From Turnera subulata (taxonomy: Eukaryota; Streptophyta; Magnoliopsida; Malpighiales; Passifloraceae): a stretch of DNA of 64,000 nt. Every line of letters begins with the position of its first letter. The first letter of the stretch is position 1. The stretch spans positions 1 through 64,000 of the forward strand of contig JAKUCV010005742.1 of NCBI GenBank assembly GCA_028386065.3, in the 5' to 3' direction. Shown here piece by piece: positions 44,240 through 55,310 of this stretch. A program made the position numbers and the translations under genes. The notes under the pieces were generated by a model. It saw only the letters and a program-made list of their open reading frames with translations, was not told the DNA's origin and made no database searches.

Positions 44240-44778
44240 TTTTATTTTTAGTTTTTTTGTATTTTTTTCAGTTCTTTTTCTTTACAAATGAATAAGCATT
44301 TTGTATTTTTGGTCGTGCAGAAGGCAGTGTTATTTGTGTTTATTATAATATTTTTGAAAATTTAAAAAAATTTGTGTTTATTATAATATTTTTGAAAATT
44401 TAAAAAATTTCGAATTCGCAACCCTCTCACATGCCAAATTATAATTTTTTTTATTTTCAATACGTATTTAATTTTATCTTTAGTATACTATATTTGGGAG
44501 AAGAAAAATTTTTTCCCTGGGCCCACAGACGCCACGTGTCGTTACAATATTGGTGAACACCAACCGGAAATAGGAGGTAAAAGACATAATAAGAATTAAT
44601 TTACCATTTTTAATTTTGTGATTAATATAATCAATCCCCTCGTCTTCGACCAAAATAAAGCATAATAAGAATTTGAATTAAAAAAAGCATAATAAGAATT
44701 AATTTTTTTAGGGAATAATAAAAATTAAATTTAGATTAGTATAAATTAATTAGATTCAGATTATATAAAAATTACACT
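44240..44778. other. AT-rich MULE interior next to the right TIR
   Basis: No gene. It contains a 34-38 bp near-perfect direct duplication (tttgtgtttattataatatttttgaaaattt, about 44332-44405) and otherwise AT-rich text. Confidence 0.6.
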
Positions 44779-45275
44779 AAAAAATTGTAATTTGGGTCCA
44801 GGGTCACTCGGGTGGGCAGAACCGGTCAGGTGGATTTTGGTTTGGTTTTGGTTGTTTCCTTACATGTGTGACCAAAAAATTTGATGTGGCACCGGAAAAT
44901 GTGCCACGTTAGCGATTTTCGCCGGATTCTGGCCGGACAAACCAAACTGATCGAACTGAGGGATGAAAAGAGGCCAAAAACCTACACGAGGATGAAATCC
45001 AACTTTGATAGGGACCAAAAAATGCTTTAATCCTAATAATAACCGGCTGTCGCTAGTATTATAACCCTACCCTAGTCTCGAAATACATGTTGTCGCCAAC
45101 ATAGCCTGTCCTTAGGTGCAGTGATGCTGTGCTAAGCGTTGTGATCCTCAACTAACCTAAAGTCCCTCTCAGCGATCAATAGGTTTGAGATTTACTACAG
45201 TCTTTTCAAATTCACTAGTTTCACCCCCTGACTCTTCACTCGGTTGTCTAAGATAGTGCTAAAGATTGATCAAGT

Positions 45276-47254
45276 TGATAGGGTCCTGCAAGTGCACAGG
45301 GTTGTTGTAGTACTATCAAGGTCGTACCCACAGGGACTGGGTTGAGCCTGTTTCCTTCAAATAGACCAATTAAGCTTAAACAAACAAGGACTAAATCTGA
45401 GATGAATGCTGTTGAAATATGAAATAAGCTGGAAAATAAAAGTAACAGTAGTGTTGAAATAGGAAAAGATCAGATTAAGTGAAGTCTTAGGCATCCGGGG
45501 ATCACATGCCCTGTTTTATGCTTTAAATTGCTCAACAACGTCACAACAGGAGGAGTATGTTAACGCCCTGTGTTTAATAAGATGTCTTGAAAGGGCTCCC
45601 AACCTAGTGTACTATCAACGGCTTTCGATCTTATTGATAGTTCCCCAAGCTTCCATCTGCCCCTTGTCACTAGAATAGACGTTCACTTAGGGGTGAAGTT
45701 TAGTGTTGGTGCTAAGTACCCACAGTCTCTCCTTATCTTCTCTCGAACGACTAGGGAGTGAAGGCTGACTACTATTGGTCTAGCACACCTGGCTTCACCA
45801 CTCGGTCCTTCATCAAGCTAATACTTAATTAAAATAAGCTTCTCAGTAGTCAATCAAGAATCAAATTAAAAGTGGTATTCTCTTCTTGACTGTCCTACGA
45901 CAGGCTAAGCCTGTGTTTAGCCAGCCGACAACACAAAATCAATTATAAAGATTAGTTCTTATAGGCGCCCTCGACCTATACTGCACCCATTTGTTTTCAC
46001 TCGCAAGTGCCTCCCAATATTCTCACTCATCCTAATGTTTTCGCATCGGTCAAACCAAGGGGATTAAGTTTTGATGTCGGGACTAATTCCTCAATTAATT
46101 CCAAACTTCTGTCAGAAGCTAGAAACTAAGGGTTGGTTGTTGTTGTTCCAGCAACTATGGTTTCTCCTTTCGGTCCTTCACCTAGCTACTTGTCATCATG
46201 CAAGGGTTTGGCCAGAACTCAAACATATTGCACTCCTTCAACCTAGGAGGGGTTGTTTATTTCATACTCAGAAATACAAAAACAATGAGAACAAGGGTGA
46301 GCATAGGGTTTGGAACAGAATGGAAGTTACGGGCGACACAATTTCTGCAACAAAAGTTGCAGAATCGTGCACCTCCTAGAAAACCCAAAATTCTGGGTGT
46401 TTAACCCCTGTTCTAGACCTTCAATGGTGACTCTAATGGTGGATGATTCTCTGGATTAATGCATGCCTCTCTTCTTCCTTCCTCCTTTATATAGATGTAT
46501 CTCCTCTTTCCTTCTTTCTTCCCACTTGCTGGAAGGTATGGGAGTTGAACAAGTTGGTCTTCAACCCTCCCAACGTGTATGTTATGATAGGCATGATAGG
46601 CAGCAAGTTGATAGGCTGATATGTGTTGGATTGCAAGTTGTATGAGACTTTTAAAGAAAATAATAATTCTTTAGGTGGAATTTCTTCAAGGCAGTAATGA
46701 TTATTGCCTCTCCTAAGAAAAATGCTCTAAAATCTTCAGGATAAGTTTGCTTTTGTCAGCAGTGCAAGTTGTGCAAGTTGATGGATCTTTTTATATTTTC
46801 TGCACTTTTGTTGGTTTCTGCAGTACGCACAGGCTGAGCTTGTGGTGGGACTGTTTGCATTCTTTCTCGATTCTCTCTTGCAATTGATTCCAGCTTCTCT
46901 TGTGATCGGCGTGGTGGCATGCAGGCTTTGTGGATCAAGGCAGGGATAGCGAATTCCAGTAGATAATTGGTAGTTGGAGGAGGATTCGTGGCCTTTTATT
47001 GATTCTGCGATGAACAACAGGCTCTTGAAATCCCGAAACAGGCTGAGGTTGTTACAGAGGCTGTTCCTTCGAATTCTTCAACAAAATCCTCCAAAATTCT
47101 TCGAAATGCACCTGGAATCGCTAATTATACAATAAGGGATGGAATTTAAAGGGACATGATGAAATAATGCAATGCAAGGCATATAATTAGAATAAAATGG
47201 GAGCAAATTATATCTAAAATCATGCCTAAAACTGTGCATATTTTATGTGCATCA
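45276..47254 (-). repeat. 3' LTR of the Athila element
   Basis: It matches 52632-54623 along its length with scattered differences; it lacks about 80 bp present at 53570-53650 of the other LTR. Small ORFs inside recur in both LTRs and show no domain. Confidence 0.9.
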
Positions 47255-47275
47255 AAATACCCCAAACTGATGATT
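47255..47275 (-). other. polypurine tract region of the Athila element
   Basis: The minus-strand text AGTTTGGGGTATTTT directly precedes the LTR start TGATGCAC. It is the second-strand priming site by position. Confidence 0.6.
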
Positions 47276-49244
47276 TTGCTTGTCCTAAAGCAAACAGAAA
47301 AGAAAAGAAGGCATGATTTTGAAAGGAAGTAAGGGCGGTTCCAATGCATCAAATTTTCACTAGGTTTCTTCCTTGTGATGTCGCAATTCAGGCATCCCCT
47401 TTTTTCCTTCAAGACTGCATCGATTCCAACCAAATTCCTTGTCAGTAGTTTTTGTCATAAAAATCACAGGAATAATTTTGAAACAGGCCTCCATTTCTTC
47501 CGTCATTTGAGAGATTCTGCTAAAGATTGGAAAGTGAAAGCATTACCTCATATGCAGATCCATTACCTCTTGTCTCCACTAATGTGCATAAATCATCAAG
47601 TTAGGATCACGTAGACTTTATCTCTGTTGTATTGAGGCTGGGTGAGGATTGCTAAAGGAAGGTGGATAGTTTTGCGCAAAAGTCGATGGTCTGTGAATTC
47701 GATAATTCAGTTTTTGTTCATGAACAGCCTGAGGCTGTGTAGAGGCTATTTGACTTCGTATTTTCTGAGGTCTCATGCTATCCAACAAGTGCGTCCCAAT
47801 GCTTCAACCATTCTTGATGTAACCAATGACTCCAACAAATGGATTGGATTTGTGTTCTAGGAGTATGATTTTCCAGATGTTGCCCCTGTCCTCCCTCTTT
47901 TTCTTTATTTTGTTTTTCTTAACTTTTTTTCTTCTTCCTATTTTCTTTTTTTTTTCTTGCAATGGAGGGGGGAGTGCATGTATATGGTGGCATTCTGATT
48001 TTTGTACTGGCTGAGTATGGGCAATCTCATTTTCTAAACTTGATCAAATCTTGTACACAGGCTCATCGACAAGGTGAGGCTGTTTGAAAGAATTTGTGAC
48101 GCCCCCTGTTTTGGCTTCAAACAATTGAGGTGGGATGTCCAGGGTGAAGGAATGAAATGGGGCCATCATAATTGGTTCAAATGGGACTGCAAGGGATTGA
48201 TGAGTGTGGTATGGATTTGTGTGGTCAGTTTGGTATGCAAAAGATAGCCTAGATCCTTTCCTTGCTTGAAGACTTAGCCTTGAATTTTGCCTTGACAGAG
48301 GTAAGGGCCTGTTCTAAGGTAGACTGGCTGAGCCTGTTTCATTTAGAAAATTCTTTAACAGGATCCTTCTCATCTGACAGAATTCAAAGAATGCAGTTGC
48401 TTGATTATTCCTGCTCTGCTTGTTTTTGAGAAAATAAGACAAGTCCTGAGATTGGAATCCGAGCATAATTTAATGGAATAAGAAAGGACATATAATTATA
48501 GAGACAGGCTCACACTGGCTGAAACATAATGGAAATAGATGAACTTGAAATTGTTTTATTGAAATTCAGAAAGTACATGAAGTAATACAATGGCTAAATT
48601 GCATCCTAAAATACCCCGAAACTGAAAATCTGTAGTGTTCTCACTGCAAAAACTAAACAAAAACTGGGTGCAATGCCACAAAGGAAAACACATAACTGAT
48701 GCAAACAAGGGAAACACTACAACCAAATACAAAAGGAATGGAACAAAATAATCAAACTCAAAAGTACCCCAAACTAAAAGTTAAGCTACGTGGTAAGGGG
48801 TATTTAAGATGCATTGGGAGGAGTACTTAGACGGAGGACAGGCCTGAGTTGAGCCTATTTAAGCATTAGAGACCGTAACAACCTTATATGCGAAGCAAGT
48901 GGCATGAAATGCATCGACAGAAAGGTTTTAGAAAGACTTCTCTGGCTAAATTCTGACTTGTCGGCTCCTTCTCCCATCGACTTGCAAGACCTAGTGATTA
49001 AAAACAAAAAAAAAACACACAAAGAAAATAAAACAACCAAAGAAGAAAGGTAAAGAAACCTGAAAGTTACCGCACTCGGTTAACCCCATGTGTGTGCTTC
49101 TTTTACGTCTTTTAGCTAGACACCCTCCTTGTTTCAGAGGTACGAGGGTTTTGGCAAGGTTGAATCTCCCTGAAAAAGCCCATGGTAGGAGTTTGATTAA
49201 TAGGCAGCTGCTGGACAGGCTGGGTCTGTCGTGTTGACTAAATG
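47276..49244 (-). other. non-coding interior of the Athila element
   Basis: No gene is supported in these 2 kb, which in an autonomous Athila would hold RT, RNase H, integrase and an env-like ORF. It carries many variants of aggctgagcctgt. A ~45-base repeat of the text naaaataccccaaactga style occurs near 48605 and 48765 (contain taccccaaactaaaag). Confidence 0.5.
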
Positions 49245-49746
49245 TGTAACGTTCCACCTTTCCAACATAGTTTGTCCTCACTCGCACGTTTCCGGGCAAA
49301 ACTTCCCAGGAGGTCACCCATCCTAAAATTGCTCCAAGTCAAGCACGTTTAACTTTGGAGTTTTTCTAGAATGAGCACCGAAAAGGTAGATGCACCTTGT
49401 TGATACAGTTAGTACCAATCAAACCATTTAAGCTATTCTCAATCGTACAGTCCCACACCCATACAACTTCGAAATCACTTCATTTGAGCTATTCTTAATT
49501 ATACAGTTCCAAACCCATATAATTACGAAATCGCTCCAACTGTGCAGCCCCATCCCTACAGTCTTTCAGGATCTCGCTCCAACTGTGCAGCCCCATCCCT
49601 ACAGTCTTTCAGGATCTCTCCTATTCTTGTGTGGATTCGGTTCATTCATGTGCCCCTTCGTCTAAAGCCTGCTGGAAGCCGCTCCTTATCCATGCTCATT
49701 CCTGCACCAGCATACACTTCCTGGCCTCACAGACCTCGGGGTGTCA
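49245..49746 (-). repeat. 3' LTR of the Cassandra element
   Basis: It differs from the other LTR by loss of about 35 bp near its left end (cggcttgtcgactatcact and adjoining text) and by a tandem duplication of about 43 bp near 49530-49616 (ctccaactgtgcagcccc units). Confidence 0.88.
49275..49400 (-). ncRNA. 5S rRNA-derived domain of the Cassandra 3' LTR
   Basis: On the minus strand the block reads AGTTAAACGTGCTTG (box A region) and GGATGGGTGACCTCCTGGGA (intermediate element and box C), nearly as in plant 5S rRNA. The region between them and both ends are diverged, so it is not a ribosomal gene. It may still be recognised by TFIIIA and Pol III. Confidence 0.9.
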
Positions 49747-49810
49747 CAGGCCCACCAGCTTCCGCTAGGTTCGTCCCCGAACCCTGCACCGTACTAGAGG
49801 AGTCCTGGGG

Positions 49811-49822
49811 CTCCGCTACCAA
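49811..49822 (-). other. primer binding site of the Cassandra element
   Basis: The minus-strand text TTGGTAGCGGAG lies one base after the LTR end TTTACA, close to the Met-tRNA type site. Confidence 0.7.
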
Positions 49823-49823
49823 C

Positions 49824-50315
49824 TGTAAAGTCCCGGCTTGTCGACTATCACTACAGACCAACACGGGACCTTTCCAACATGCTTTGTCCTCACTCGCACG
49901 TTTCCGGGGAAAACTTCCCAGGAGGTCACCCATCCTAGAATTGCTCCAAGTCAAGCATGTTTAACTTTGGAGTTTTTCTAGAATGAGCACCGAAAAGGTA
50001 GGTGCACCTTGTTGATATAGTTAGTAACCATCAAAACATTTAAGCTATTCTCAATCGTACAGTCCCATACCTATACAACCTCGAAATCACTTCATTTGAG
50101 CTATTCTTAATTATACAGTCCCATACCCGTATAATTATGAACTCGCTCCAACTGTGCAGCCCCATCCCTACACAGTCTCAGGATCTCTCCTATTCCGGTG
50201 TGGATTTGGTTCATTCATGTGCCCCTGCGTCTAAAGCCTGCTGGAAGCTGCTCCTTATCCATGCTCATTCCGGTACCAGCATACACTTCCTAGCCTCATA
50301 GACCCCGGGGTGTCA
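49824..50315 (-). repeat. 5' LTR of the Cassandra element
   Basis: It is 492 bp and holds the second 5S-derived block at about 49888-50010 (minus: GGATGGGTGACCTCCTGGGA kept). It lacks the tandem duplication of the other LTR. Confidence 0.88.
49888..50010 (-). ncRNA. 5S rRNA-derived domain of the Cassandra 5' LTR
   Basis: Same block as in the other LTR, with box A region and box C intact by eye. Both copies read in the sense of the element. Confidence 0.9.
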
Positions 50316-50329
50316 AATAATGTTGTCAT

Positions 50330-50990
50330 CAATAGTGTCAACTTGGCAGCAGGTGCCGAAACTCAATTCTGACTTAGAAGCCTAGAGCATATTGAAATTC
50401 ATCGTATTTTCTCCAATTCTCAGTGTCACCATTTCTTCCTCAACATCAATCGACGCCCTAGCCGTGGCAAGAAAAGGTCGCCCTAAAATGATAGGTGTGT
50501 GGACATCCAATGCCATATCTATGACCACCAAATCAACAGGGATATAAAAATCACCAACCTTCACGGGCACATCCTCTAATACTCCCACATGATACACAAG
50601 TGAGCGGTCAGCAAGTTGGATTGTCATCCTTGTGACCTTGATGTCTCCAAGTTCCATGCTTTGAGTGATGGATAGTGGTAACAGGCTGACACTGGCTCCT
50701 AAGTCACATAGGGCTCCTTCAATCTTCTTGTTCCGAATGTGACAAGGTATTGTAAAGCTTCTTGGGTCTGAACATTTTGTGGATGGATGGTGTTGAGTGA
50801 GAGCACTTTCCTAGGCTGTCATAGCTACATTCTCAATATCATCAATGGTTTTTTTCTTTGTCAAGATATCCTTGAGAAACTTGGCGTATGAAGGCATCTG
50901 TATAACCACATCACTAAAAGAAACATTAAAATATAGCTTACTTAACATTTCCTTGAACTTACTGATCTGCTTCTCCAATTTGGATTTGCA
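50330..50990 (-). pseudogene. pol: Athila aspartic protease region
   Basis: The minus-strand frame has a linker MPSYAKFLKDILTKKK, then CDLGASVSLLPLS with the D-L-G-A-S active site of Athila proteases, then LADRSLVYHVGVLEDVPVKV and IILGRPFLATARASIDV in ORF 50657-50382. It processes the Gag-Pol precursor in autonomous relatives. Stops at about 50810 and 50382 interrupt the frame, and the Cassandra element lies just downstream, so nothing of RT follows. Confidence 0.85.
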
Positions 50991-50999
50991 GTACACTTC

Positions 51000-52560
51000 T
51001 AGAAATGGGAGAGGAGGCCGATAGGGTCATACACTTTGGGGCTGTTTCTCAGCACTTTTTGTGCTGACAGGCTCAGCCTGTGTCTGCACTGTCTGTCCCA
51101 AGCTGGATGTTGATGCTTTTTCCTTTTTCTCTACAGCCTCAAGCGGTCTCAACATTGTTTCCTTTAACTCCTTCCCCTTATGAAGGGTCACAGCATTACA
51201 ATGTTCAATCCTTGGATTTTCTACTAGTTTTCCTGAAAGAGCTCCTTGTTGACTAGTGGACATCGTGGCTTGTTGGGAAATTTGATTCTCGAGGATTCTC
51301 TTGTGGGACTTGAATTGAGTAATCTCTTCGTTCATTTTATTTTGGTTCTCGAGGATGGATTGCAACATGCTCATCATGTCTTGATGTCCACCTTGATATC
51401 CACCATGGTTCTGCCTATGGTACTGAGCCTGTTGTGGATTTCTTCCTTCGTTTGGTGATCTCCAAGATAAATTTGGATGATCTCTCCAAGCTGGGCTGTA
51501 AGTATTCCCATATTGATTCTGCGTTTGCTGGATATAGTGGGCTTGCTCAGAATCACATGTGGGCAACTAGATGTACCGTGAGGTCCTTCGCATCCTTCAC
51601 AGGCTGAGCCTGAGACTACAACTGCCTTGACTTGAGAAGCCCCTAATTGCTTCCTGAGGGCTTCTATTTCTGCCTCTTGCTTGGTTACTCAGTCTACATT
51701 AATTACTCAAGAGGCCTTGACTCCCCTGATTTGGGTCTTCCTCTTGGATAGAGCTTCGAGAATGGCAACTCCATCATTGTAGTCCTTGTCCAAGAATGGT
51801 CCACTAGCCATCCTGTCAAAGGTACTCTGATCTTCATCACTTAGGCCACAATAGAACTGTTAGAGTTGCACAACCTCATCAATTTGATGGTTTGGACATC
51901 TCCTTAGTAGTCCCTTGAAGCACTCCCAAGCATCACTAATTGATTCATCATACCGTTGAGTGAAGCCAATTAGTTGCTGCCTCAAACTTGCAGCCATGCT
52001 TGATGGATGGTACTCCTTCAAGAATGCCCTAACTAGACTGTCCCAGTCTGTGAAATGGCCTGCTTCTTAGTTGTTGAGCCATTCAAATGTTGCATCTCGA
52101 AGTGAGAATGGGAATACTCTCATGTACAGCTGCTCCTTGGTCATCCCTATTATGTTTACAGTGCTACACACCCGCAGAAAGTTCTGCAAATGCGAATTTG
52201 GATCTTCAGAGGGCATGCCACCAAAAGTGCGCCTCTCCAGCATGCTCAGCAAGTTTGTTCGAATCTTATATGGGGCATCTACATCTGGAATGGCTATGCT
52301 ATTGTGGATTATGGTGGTTGGTGGTTGTAGGAGCTATGACATGGGGATGTAGGGCCGAATAGGCTAAGCCTGTTCAACTTCTGGGTGTGCTCTATTGGGC
52401 CCGTTCGCCATGATTTCTTGTGTCTCCTTGGTTTGCTTGTGAATCTCATGAGCAGCCTTTTCAATTTCTGGGTTGAAGGTCTGAGTTGGTTGCTTGCTCC
52501 TAGTTTGGGGCTTGCACCACCTAAAAACTTCAAATTTGGAAAAAGAAAGGATTAGATTAT
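51000..52560 (-). pseudogene. gag: Athila Gag
   Basis: Capsid motifs in order on the minus strand: TFGGMPSEDPNSHLQNFLRV, RVFPFSLRDATFEWLNN, RAFLKEYHPSSMAASLRQQL, CPNHQIDEVVQL and GLSDEDQSTFDRMASG, then a Gln/Asn-rich C-terminal part (51566-51027). Stops at 52067, at about 51860, 51700 and 51568, and at 51027 break the frame. No CCHC knuckle is obvious, although CEGCEGPHGTSSC near 51570 may be its relic (C-x2-C then H and C). Confidence 0.88.
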
Positions 52561-52607
52561 AAAGAGCCTAATAAATCAAAATAAAAAGTAATAGAACCAA
52601 ACCCCAG

Positions 52608-52625
52608 TCCCCGACAACGGCGCCA
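52608..52625 (-). other. Athila primer binding site
   Basis: The minus-strand text TGGCGCCGTTGTCGGGGA matches the Athila PBS (Asp-tRNA type) and lies 6 bases from the LTR end. Confidence 0.9.
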
Positions 52626-52631
52626 AAAACT

Positions 52632-54623
52632 TGGTAGGGTCCTGCAAGCGCACAGGGTTGTTGTAGTACTATCAAGGTCGTATCCACAAAGACTGGGTTG
52701 AGCCTGTTACCTTCAAATAGACCAATTAGGCTTAAACAAACAAGGACTAAATCTGAGATGAATGCTATTGAAATATAAAATAAGCAAGAAAATAAACGTA
52801 AAAGTAGTGTTGAAATAGGAAAAGATCAGATTAAGTGAAGTCTTAGGCATCCGGGGATCACACGCCCTGTTTTATGCTTTAAATTGCTCAACAACGTAAC
52901 AACAGGCAGAGCCTGTTAACGCCCTGTGTTTAATAAGATGTCTTGAAGGGGCTCCGAACCTAGTGTACTATCAGCGACTTTCGATCTTATTGATAGTTCC
53001 ACAAGCTTCCATCTACCCCCTGTCACTAGAATAGACGTTCATTTAGGGGTGAAGTTTAGTGTTGGTGCTAAATACCTACACTCTCTCCCTATCTTCTCTC
53101 GAACGACTAGGGAGTGAAGGCTGACTACTGTTGGTCTAGCACACCTGGCTTCACCTCTCGGTCCTTCACCAAGCTAATACTTAATTAATATAAGCTTCCC
53201 AGTAGTCAATCAAGAATCAGATTAAAAGTGGTATTTTCTTCTTGACTGTGCTGCAACAGGCTGAGCCTGTCGACAACACAAAATTAATTATAAATATTAG
53301 TTCTTGTAGGCGCCCTCGACCTATACTGCACCCATTTATTTTCACTCACAGGTGCCTCCCAAGATTCTCACTCATCCTAATGTCGCATCGGTCAAACCAA
53401 AGGGATTAAGATTTGGTGTAGGGGCTAATTGCTCAATTAATTCCTAACTTCTGTCAAAAGCCAGAAACTAAGGGTTTGTTGTTGTTGTTCCAGCAACTGT
53501 GGTTTCTCCTTTCAGTTCTTCACCTAGCTACCTATCATCATGCAAGGGTTTGGCCAGAACTCAAACATGTATCAAGTATGCAACAACCAAAACAAGAAAA
53601 CGGGATAAGAACATGTAAAGAGCAATTTATTACATAAAAACCAAAGACATGTTGCACCCCTCCAACCTAAGAGGGGTTATTTAGTTCATGCTCAGAAATA
53701 CAAAAACAATGAAAACAAGGGTGAGCATAGGGTTTGGAACAAATTGGAGGTTAGGGGCGACACAATTTTTGCAACAAAAGTTGCAGAATTGTGCACCCCT
53801 TTGATAACCCAAAATTCTGGGTTTTTAACCCCTGTTCTAGACCTTTAATGGTGACTCTAATGGTGGATGATTTTGTGGATTAATGCATGCCTCTCTTCTT
53901 CCTTCCTCCTTTATATAGATGCAGCTACTCTTTTCTTCTTTCTTCTCACTTGTTGGAAGGTCTGGGAGTTGAACAAGTTGGTCTTCAACCTTCCCATCGT
54001 GTATGTCAGGATAGGCATGATGGGCAGCAAGTTGATAGGCTGATATGTGGTGGACTGCAAGTTGCAGGAGACTTTTGAAGGAAATAATAATTCTTTAGGT
54101 GGAATTTCTTCAAGGCAGTAATGATTATTGCCTCTCCTAAGAAAAGTGCTCTCAAATCTTCAGGATAAGTTTGCTTTTGTCAGCAGTGCAAGTTGTGCAA
54201 GTTGATGCATTTTTTTATATTTTTCTGCATTTTTGTTTGTTTTTGCAGTATGCATAGGCTGAGCCTGTGGTGGAACTGTTTGCAATCTTTCTCGATTCTC
54301 TCTTGCAATTGATTCTAGCTTCTCTTGCGATCGGCGTGGTGGCATGGAGGCTTTGTGGATCAAGGCAGGGATAGCGAAATCCAATAGATAATTGGTAGTT
54401 GGAGGAGGGTTTGTGGCCTTTTATTGATGCTGCAAAGAACAACAGGCTCTTGAAATCCTTTAAAATTCTTCGAAATACACTTGGAATCCCTAATTATACA
54501 GTAAGGGAAGGAATTTTAAGGGACATGATGAAATAATGCAAAGCAAGGCATATAAATACGATAAAATGGGAGCAAATTATTTCTAAAATCATGCATAAAA
54601 CTATGCATATTTCATGTGCATCA
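52632..54623 (-). repeat. 5' LTR of the Athila element
   Basis: It is 1992 bp, in + from TGGTAGGGTCCTGC to TGTGCATCA. It contains exact palindrome ACAGGCTGAGCCTGT at 53256-53270. Confidence 0.9.
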
Positions 54624-55310
54624 CAAGTCTTCAACAGTGTGATGCACACTATAAATAAATCAAGGCAAGAACGAATTAGAAGTACCATGTCTGAATAATT
54701 AACTAAATAAATTGATAATAGCTACATCCCATAGACCTAGATGAAGTATTAGTTCATGAAGTAAGAAATTAGCAAAAATAATATAATTTTACGACATGAT
54801 TCCAAACCAAGAAATTAGTCGACTTCTCGTCCTCATTACTTAACTTTCTCTTTTGCAAAATTCGTGCCTTTGCTGCCGTCTCCAACTTCCCCCTCTCTTT
54901 AGGGTTTTTTCTGTCTAATTATAAGAGTAAAAATCTTTAAGTAAAATCCCTAAGTCTTGGTCAAAAAATTTTCTTCCAAAAATATGAGTCCAAGGCTTCT
55001 TTCCATACCAGGAGTTTCCACGTGCATTTCCTCTTTAATTTCCTGAACATTAAACGCAATTTTTAATAAAAATAAAAGCCTACTCGACATCACACTGTGA
55101 GGAACGCTCGCTGGCAAGTAGAATGCATAAAAATAGGGCTCTTCACAGTGCTTCTTGATTTTGAGCTTAGATCTTTGATTTTCTCTTCAAAATGGGTGTA
55201 AATGCACCTGAAAGTGAATATGGAAAGAGAATCGAATTTTGCATAAAATAAGGTTGTTTGATTCCTAAACAATGGAAAGAAACCTAAATGTAGGGGCAAA
55301 AGATGCAAAA

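Larger units (their letters stand above)
37544..45033. mobile_element. MULE with ~260 bp TIRs and captured sequence, TSD TAATAATAAC
   Basis: The TIRs at 37544-37810 and 44779-45033 are inverted repeats beginning GGATTAAAGCATTTTTTGGT, and they stay alignable for about 255 bp. TAATAATAAC flanks both sides (37534-37543 and 45034-45043), within the 8-11 bp range of Mutator-like elements. Without copia element 3 it is about 2.25 kb. There is no transposase; the interior carries GC-rich, protein-like sequence, so it fits the Pack-MULE description. Confidence 0.85.
49245..50315 (-). mobile_element. Cassandra TRIM with 5S rRNA-derived LTRs, nested in the Athila element
   Basis: Two LTRs (49245-49746 and 49824-50315) flank only 77 bp. 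Each starts TGTAA and ends TGTCA (in +). Each holds a block matching the reverse complement of plant 5S rRNA, so 5S reads on the minus strand. On that strand the PBS TTGGTAGCGGAG follows the right LTR. These are the defining traits of Cassandra, a non-autonomous terminal-repeat retrotransposon in miniature with Pol III promoter sequence in its LTRs. Flanks are AAATG and AATAA, not an exact duplication. Confidence 0.92.
45276..54623 (-). mobile_element. Athila-type Ty3/gypsy element with gag-protease only, TSD CAAGT
   Basis: LTRs at 45276-47254 and 52632-54623 (about 2.0 kb each) have TGAT/ATCA-type ends, and CAAGT flanks both sides (45271-45275, 54624-54628). On the minus strand: 5' LTR, PBS of Athila type (52625-52608), gag, protease, 2 kb of non-coding DNA, PPT, 3' LTR. 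No RT, RNase H or integrase is seen, so it is non-autonomous. A Cassandra TRIM is nested at 49245-50315. The palindrome ACAGGCTNAGCCTGT and variants recur throughout, LTRs included. Confidence 0.9.
37199..55310 (-). repeat. old Athila-like LTR split by a MULE and an Athila element
   Basis: Three pieces (37199-37543, 45034-45275 and 54624 to about 55310) join into one LTR-like sequence when the two insertions are removed. The start, TGATTCGG then GCAAGTGCACAG and AAGGTCGTCCACAG, parallels the LTR start of the intact Athila element (GCAAGTGCACAGG, AAGGTCGTACCCACAG). Further parallels occur where the old text reads ggtcgcttgggattcac and ggctgtcgctagta. The right border is uncertain. No coding sequence lies in these pieces. 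Confidence 0.6.

Noticed and set aside
45276..47254. Repeated ORFs at 46463-46645/53887-54078 and 46736-47017/54160-54442 as a gene family
   Set aside because: Each pair is the same part of the two Athila LTRs. Peptides are not conserved in the way of proteins and differ by frameshifts.
49275..49400. A functional 5S rRNA gene
   Set aside because: Only the box A and box C parts match 5S; the middle and both ends are diverged, and the block lies in a TRIM LTR that occurs twice, as expected of Cassandra.
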